A stretch of 64,000 nt of DNA from Turritopsis dohrnii (lineage: Eukaryota > Cnidaria > Hydrozoa > Anthoathecata > Oceaniidae): contig BQMF02000064.1 in NCBI GenBank assembly GCA_027922465.2, positions 558,001 to 622,000 of the forward strand. Reading direction: 5' to 3'. Of this stretch, positions 57,516-64,000 are shown one piece after another. Position 1 is the first letter of the stretch. Every line of letters starts with the position of its first letter. Made by a program: the position numbers and the translations under genes. Under the pieces are notes generated by a model. That model had not been told where the DNA came from. It worked only from the letters and a program-made list of their open reading frames with translations, and searched no databases.

Positions 57516-60500
57516 TGCCGTCCATACACGGTATAAACCTACACGATTTACGTTATTTCATTTAGAATTTTGCCCATACGTGAAATAATTCCTCAGAACA
57601 CCATGATCCATTCTATTTCCAAAAAAGAATTCCGTTTTCCTTTATGTTCCAATATGGTATCTATGTTTTTTATCATGCTCAATGGTTGATCAGCAGGAAG
57701 AAGCATCGAAATGAAAAAAACCTTTTAGCTATACACATGGTTGAACAAAGAAGATATACTTTAGGCCTAGTTTACATTACATGCTAAAGAAAGTGCAACT
57801 AAGGTTGTCTCTCACTTCCTGCTTGCTGTACTACTTTTTTTAAAGGGTTGTTTTAAAGAACTTTAGATGCAATATGAACAAGGTTGTAACACTTAATACA
57901 AAAATTCTTTTACTTTTATTGCAACAGATCATCGGCTTGATTTGATCGATGAAATGCGGGATATCCAGGTTTTCGTGAATGAGACATAGGAAAACATTCA
58001 CAGCTGTTTAACCGAACAATAATGAAACAGTAACTCTAGATCAGACTTTCGAATAATGGCCTTTACGCATGGTTCAACTGATATTGCTGGAGAAACTGAT
58101 ATTATTGACTCCATCCATATAAAAATTTATAAAAATTAATTTGATATTTCCCTTAAAAACTGCGATAATGTTTTTTGATTCCAATTTTTTGAAACACACT
58201 GTATAGAATACAAGTTTTATTTCTTTGAGTTTAAAGTAAAATGTGACTAACTAGCAAATCAACATTGTTATTCGTGAAATTTGGGATTAAAGAGGCATTG
58301 GCCGGCTTAAAATGTAAATATTATTCTCACGTGATCAAAACATTCAAAATCAAAACAAATATGGCGCGAAGTTCGGAATCGCTTTAAACATCGTTTATTG
58401 AACTGTGAAGTGAAAAAATATAATAATAAAATAATGGAAACACATGGCTTTAAATAATAGAAATACACCCGACACATGTATCTTGTGACATAATGATTCA
58501 ATGTGAAGACAGAAATGATATTTTACACAAGGATTACACTTCGATTTTTGATACTTTTTTAAAAAAATCTGTTCCTTCCTATAAGAATACAGCAGTGTGG
58601 GGACGGGAAGAGACAAGATAACAACAACAGTTCAATTTGCCAAATAATGTTTTATATCAGATTGAATCAGTGTTCTTCTTTATTCATGATGCACACAATG
58701 AAACCAGCCATGACCATATTGGAAATCATATAGTTGCATGAAATCCAAATTTTCCTCAAAGCCATGTTATTACTAGTACAAACATTGTGCTTCTTGAAAC
58801 ACTATATTCTCGTATCAAAACGAAAATGAAAAATAAAAACGGTATCTTGATGGTAGAGTCTACGCCATGTTAGATTGGATGGTTGAGGTTGAACACTTGG
58901 TCAAGTCATGTCAAAGATTAAAACAGTTTGGACCAAGCTATGTATTCATCCTTAAGTATTTACGTTTTAATGTTCGGTTTCTATGACAATACATTGGAAT
59001 TTTAAGGTAACAAACATTTCCCGTATTTTGCTTAGACACCATGTTAATATTCAGTTATCGCGTTTCGCCTCGTTTCTATGTGCACTATTGTTCATTTGTT
59101 CGATTGCTCTATCATACTTTTAAGTAATTGACACTAATTAATCTCATCCCAGTGTAATAATTAGTTTAATTAGAATTTAGACCTTAACAAGATGGTTTGA
59201 TACCTCACGATTTCATCCAAATGATATTTAAACAGGTGCGAACTTTTATGAAGAGGGGGATTAGAGGAGGAGGAGGACTAGGACGAGAACAAGGAGGAGT
59301 TTGGGTATTTTAAAACCTTTACTCCACCACGGGTGCTAATATGAATTACGGGGCCACACTGGCTAGGTCATAACAAGAAAAGGCAAGAAACCCTGGGTTC
59401 GAGGCTGGTATTGAAACGTTCTATCTACAGACACGTGATGTTGTGAATTGAACACTGAATCCAAGTTAGGGGTCAAATTGGTTGGTCGAACTGGTACCGA
59501 GTTATAGTTATAATGTCCCACATTTGAAATCAACTTCCATATACACAAAAACTTTTAACGCATGCGTCGTGTAAAGACAATCAGAAGCAAAAACTCAATC
59601 TAATTTTTTTTTTTACAAATGTCTTACTTTACTACAAAAAATATCACGTCTACAATTTCATAAGGTTTATACACTTCCCTCAAACTTTCATACTAAATTC
59701 GTCTTTGGGACCGTGCAAAGTTTTGAACATGTGACATAAAATGCTGAATAAATATAGAGCAAAGTGGACTTAAGCGCACAAAAGGGGGATACGTTTGAAT
59801 TGGTGGATAAAAATAAACGTTTACACCCTAGGCTCTTCTCTGTGTATTTAAAGAGAAACGAAAAACCATAACCTTTAACAGGACCTGAAAGTTTTCGTGT
59901 AAAAATGATGCAGTAAAAAATATAAAGGTGGTTATCTATATTGAAAGGAAGAGAACAGAAATAACAGGAAACCGTCTGACGAGACCGGAAATTTTCAAAA
60001 ACTCGATTGACCATAAAAGTCACTCATTACGCATGCTCATCAGACAATATCCCGTGTACTTCATAATTTTAGTGTTTTTACAATATATATGAAAAAAAAA
60101 AAATAGAATATTTTTGTTAAGATTACATGTATGAAATTAGGTCAGTATTTACAATATCATGTACTGTCTCATCATCTTGTGTAAAAATTCGTAATCGGTA
60201 CCTACGTAATTTTTGACGGGCGATTGTATGTTTCTTAGTTTTATCATTTTGGAAAAATACGATGTGTTTATTTGTTTATTTATCGTCTTCCTTTAAACAA
60301 ATCTCATGAATACCGAACAGCCTAAAAAGTAACAAAAGAAGACAGGTTTTGAGTTTGATGGACAACTTTGTTTTTGAGTTATAGTCTGGATATAAGAGAG
60401 CTATTACTTAAAGCATGTCCTAATATTTTGCAAGCACGTTAATTGATAACCCAAACTTTGGAAATAAAGCCTTTATAAGTTAAAAGATTAAACAGTCCTT

Positions 60501-60569
60501 CCAATAAAAAACGTGCTTCCAAAACGTGATGAGTTACATCGAGAACACGTATATATATTGCAGACTTAC
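57516..60569. other. Intergenic, no gene seen
   Basis: AT-rich. Contains a mariner-like end near 58190 (GAAACACACTGTATA), an inverted relative of the 36915 repeat with (GAG)n near 59255-59320, and a CCCTGGGTTCGAGGCTGG segment near 59390 resembling 3930-3985. The last exon of the second Dickkopf gene should lie in the right part of this stretch but was not identified. Confidence 0.45.
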
Positions 60570-61263
60570 CCGACTTGCTTGCAAATAAGCCCCTGTTTAC
60601 ATGGTCCACACGCCTTTTGTACTTGAGCACCAACGTATACATTTCTGAAGAAGTTTATGGGTCCGCATACCATATTTTCAGCCAATGGAGGCTTACAAAT
60701 GGATATGTGTGGATTGATGGCAGGTTCTCTAAATCGGCAATAAACACACCATCAATAATAAAATCAACTTCTTGAGTTTTTTTATTGGGTAGCTCTCATG
60801 AAAAACTGCTACTACGATTCTACGATTCTATATTTTACCATGAATGCAAGGCGTTTTTTTTTACCTCACGCAACACGCAGCCTTTCCTTCACCTGCACAA
60901 TCTTCGTGTCTGTCGCAGAAAGTTCCAGGTTGACCCTCTGACACTCCAGCTTTGCAACGACCGTAAGTGCACTGACCCTCACAACACTGGCCATTTTGCG
61001 TACAAGCAACGTTTTCTTTCAAGCAATGAACACAAAGGAAAAGATGGCAATATTTTTCTAAAATGAAAAAGGACTTATCATCAGATAAGAATCATCATTT
61101 ATAAAAACGAAGGTTTTTTAAAATTGACATGCAAAGTTAGTGCCAACATACTTTCCGGGCAAGCCTTGTGTGCATTGCATTCTTGGGAGTAGTATCCAGG
61201 CGCCAACATGCGTGGTTGGATATCGTTTCGCTTTGTTAATGCTGGTGCAACAGCCTGAGGAGT
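60570..61263 (-). CDS. Second Dickkopf-3-like gene (incomplete at both ends)
   Basis: Three minus-strand exons: about 61263 (or 61254)-61152, 61057-60865 and 60728-60570, with phase-matched GT..AG introns. They encode APGYYSQECNAHKACPE, KKYCHLFLCVHC, ACTQNGQCC, CTYGRC, GTFCDRHEDC, ACCVREPAINP, ISICKPP and ACGPCKQGLICKQVG. This is the same two-Cys-domain Dkk3 layout as the gene at 1197-2271, with high identity. Intron positions differ: one falls within the first Cys domain (after CPE) and one after CCVR, where the first gene has none, while the first gene's intron before GTFC is missing here. As in the first gene, the last exon ends in phase 2 before the tenth Cys. A signal-like start at 61466 (MIFVVRLWVFRLFGLFF) is close by but its donor is in the wrong phase, so the first exon is unresolved. 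Confidence 0.82.
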
Positions 61264-61466
61264 CTACATTGGAATAACAAAACGTAAATTTACTTTTTTG
61301 TGTTGTCCAGGCGATCACAGTCATCAGGACTTTTTCAGGTTGTTCCTGGTTATACGTCGTACATATATTTATAGTTCTACCTCGGTTTGATAAAATGAAA
61401 TAACCGCTGCTTACCAAAAAACAATCCAAATAAACGAAAGACCCATAACCGAACAACAAATATCAT

Positions 61467-64000
61467 TGAAAGCTTTCTTCACAAAGTCTCCATCAAGAAA
61501 GTACTATTATCAATGGAATGATAAGAAATTACCTTTATGTTCACACCTATTGTAACATCTATGAGCAACAGGGCCAGCACGGAAAAGTGTGCAAACCACA
61601 TCCTTCACTAGCAGAATTGATTGTATGCAGATATGAAGGAGAACTGACGACAGTCAAAACACAAAAAGTAAGAGTAGATTTTCAGGATTTCGCATCCAGA
61701 AATTTCGCCTTTCTTCAATGTTGTTGAATATGAGCACTATAATTAAATGTGAGGTGATTTTCGTTGCGCATGAATGCACATGCTTGCAGGTGAATAGGTA
61801 TATATCAATTATACTCAAAAACAAACGGGGTTGAAATTTTTACATTAAACAGCGTGATTAAACGCTGCACATTGTGTTTGAACTGTTTTTACTTAAAAAG
61901 AAAACGTTCAACGTTTTTATCTCTGGATTCTTTGAAATATTTCAAGGAACACAAATCCTATTTCATACCGATGCCGTATTTCCTCTTATTAGCGCCCAAG
62001 CTCTTTTACCGCCTCGTTCTAGTAAGCGCCTCTTCTAGTAAGCGCCCCTTCTAGTAAGCGCCCCTTTTAGTAAGCGCCCCTTCTAATGAGAACTCCAATG
62101 AGAAGTCTGGGAATTCACAAAAAATAGACGGAAACACTGCTAAGGATATAATATTTATAATTCGGAAAATAGCAAAGAAATTCATAAATACACGAGTCAT
62201 TTAATCTCCATAATATCTAACACCACTACCACAATGCCATGAGAAAAAATCGTCAAGAATGCCTCCAGGGAAATTAAATTGGCGAATAAAAGACTGGTGT
62301 TCTTACAGCTAAGTAACTACAGTATTCTGTACTGTACTAGTGTTATCCCCATAACATAAAATGACAGAAATGGCTTTCAACAGATATGACTTTTGACTTA
62401 AGAAGGAAAGTGCAAATATGCAACTCTGTTACAAAAGAAAATATTGACACAAAACATAATAAATACATAAAGCTCGGTTGACTTTAAAAGATGGATTTAT
62501 TATGACAAACAATGGCCGATAATATCTGCATATTATTATGTGTGTTTCACAGAAAAGATAATGAGGACTTCTAACAAATATAAGAACTAATCGACTTAAA
62601 GATAATGAAGTATCATAAGGTCAAGAAAAAAGTGTGTCAGCAGTTTTTTTGTGAGATAATCTCCACGCGAGAGCCAATCATTTTTTTCCTTGTTTCCTTG
62701 TTCCCAGACCATTTCTCAATTGTTCTTTTCTACTGACATCAGCATCTACATAAATCATTATTTTTAACGCCTCCATCCAGAAAATACCTTAAAAGACACT
62801 AAAGACCTACAAAAACACAAATATGGACCAACTCACTCGAAACTTCCCTAAATTCGGCAATGCTAGAACTTCACAACTAGTTTGACCATGACAGGCAATT
62901 TACGCTACATCTTTAACGCAACAATGTACAAAATAAGAAATGATGTTTGGAGCGAAATTCAAAACTCATTTTACTAGAAATAGATGATAAATCTTTCCCG
63001 AATTTCAGTTTAAACTCTAAACTGTGACTGAGTTTCATATCTAACCTCGTTTTTATGCGATTCATTGTTCCACTAAGGTCATTACTTTACTAAAAGTGTT
63101 TAAAAACGTTTCTGTTAACAATTTCTAGCATTTTAAACGTTGCTTAACGTTGATACATATGATGAAAAACGCCGCTATTACGTATTTCCTGGAATTTTAA
63201 GATTGCTGATAATTCGAGACTTAGCGTTGAGGAGTATGTAAGAGTAAAATAAATGCATCGCGCTTGTGTATAGCCACTTGCTGCCCAGGCCCTGGAAATG
63301 TTTAAATTACATCTACTTTAGATTCTTTATCGTCGTTATTTTTGATTTTTTTTCAAACCGAAATCTTTCTAAGCAGTTTAATTCCCTTTGGAAAATGTAT
63401 TTAAAATTACTGCACAAAAAGGAAGATAATTGTTTATCATTCTAGAGTATAACGCCCTATCTGAAATTAATACTTGTATAAAATAATATTTCAATACGAA
63501 AATGTTTCCTTGGCGTGTGTATATTTGGGACCCGGCGTCAAATCGAGCCATCGAGTGATAAATTATCGTCACCTAAACCAATGAAAATTTAATCGCCCAA
63601 AGTCCTACGTGTTCCCACCTGCCATTGTTTTTTTTTTAATCGGAAAAAAAAACCCGTTTTGGAGTAGACAACCTATGAGTCAGATTTATCCTATAAACAT
63701 TGGTACTTTCGAATTCCCATGGATAGTCCAATGCATAAAATATCGGTAACCATTTGATAAATTTTGAAAGTCAATAAGTCACAAATGAAAGCAAACAATA
63801 TCCGTCACTCTCGTCAAAAAACTGCCCTTTTCTGACGATAAAGTTTTAGCGATTATCTAAATCACGTTTCCACAGAGCTCATCGAGGTTGATAGAGGCCA
63901 GTGGGAAGCTTTTGTCACCAAGTAACCAAAGTAAAACCCAGAGGGGTGTCAACATATGATTTGTTATTCCAATGATAATAAGGAAAATTGAATTTTCAAG
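61467..64000. other. Intergenic, no gene seen
   Basis: AT-rich sequence to the window end. The only distinctive feature is the 16-bp minisatellite at 62019-62082. Frames at 61518-61727 and 63378-63572 lack domains. Confidence 0.45.
62019..62082. repeat. 16-bp minisatellite
   Basis: Four contiguous units of (C/T)TAGTAAGCGCC(C/T)CTT, with a degenerate unit before (TTATTAGCGCCC) and a truncated one after. Confidence 0.85.

Noticed and set aside
61415..61466. Signal-peptide exon for the second Dickkopf gene
   Set aside because: The donor leaves phase 1, while the next exon needs phase 0 and no in-frame acceptor fits.
1..64000. CRISPR arrays, operons, bacterial promoters or prophage
   Set aside because: The window is intron-bearing eukaryotic DNA; the repeats seen are microsatellites and transposons.

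Overview
The window is AT-rich eukaryotic (metazoan) DNA with sparse genes, short introns with GT..AG ends, many small transposon relics and simple repeats. The gene content points to a cnidarian. One gene carries six copies of the minicollagen-type cysteine-rich domain (C-X3-C-X3-C-X3-C-X3-CC) plus polyproline, a nematocyst wall/tubule signature. Next to it are large secreted Gly/His-rich proteins resembling the nematocyst spine protein spinalin. I cannot name the class or species.

Layout. 1.2-2.3 kb (-): Dickkopf-3-like secreted Wnt-pathway antagonist. 4.4-5.5 kb (+): single-exon class A GPCR. 10.5-11.1 kb (+): intronless achaete-scute bHLH of the ASCL3/4/5 type. 13.1-15.8 kb (+): five-exon gustatory-receptor-like (Grl) channel gene, rebuilt here from tiny 3' exons, with a fold-back MITE in intron 3. 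16.8-20.2 kb (-): ten-exon 300-residue seven-TM protein of unrecognised family, with a tandem tRNA-like SINE in its first intron. 20.2-30 kb: repeat-rich stretch with a GCGCGCAGT cluster, a decayed CARF/PHD-type gene, a long hairpin, poly-C runs and a broken tyrosine recombinase inside a pogo-like inverted-repeat element. 31.0-32.5 kb (+): intronless SLC22-type transporter. 32.6-41.5 kb: no convincing gene; LINE 3' end, mariner-like and Harbinger-like elements. 41.6-57.5 kb: putative nematocyst locus. 60.6-61.3 kb (-): second Dickkopf-3-like gene.

The putative nematocyst locus holds three units. (i) One signal-peptide exon is followed by two homologous acidic-exon plus giant Gly/His-rich-exon cassettes with matching intron phases, so it is either a tandem duplication or one gene with alternative 3' cassettes. 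(ii) A six-MCRD, polyproline protein with a Lys-Arg propeptide end. (iii) On the opposite strand, a long secreted charge-segregated protein (basic, then acidic, then poly-Arg/His). All carry a signal peptide or share one. Two units have dibasic-ended propeptides as minicollagens do. Co-function in capsule assembly is an inference from family resemblance and proximity.

Exon models were built by hand from splice sites and phase; none is supported by transcripts. The 3' exon of both Dickkopf genes and the first exon of the second were not found.
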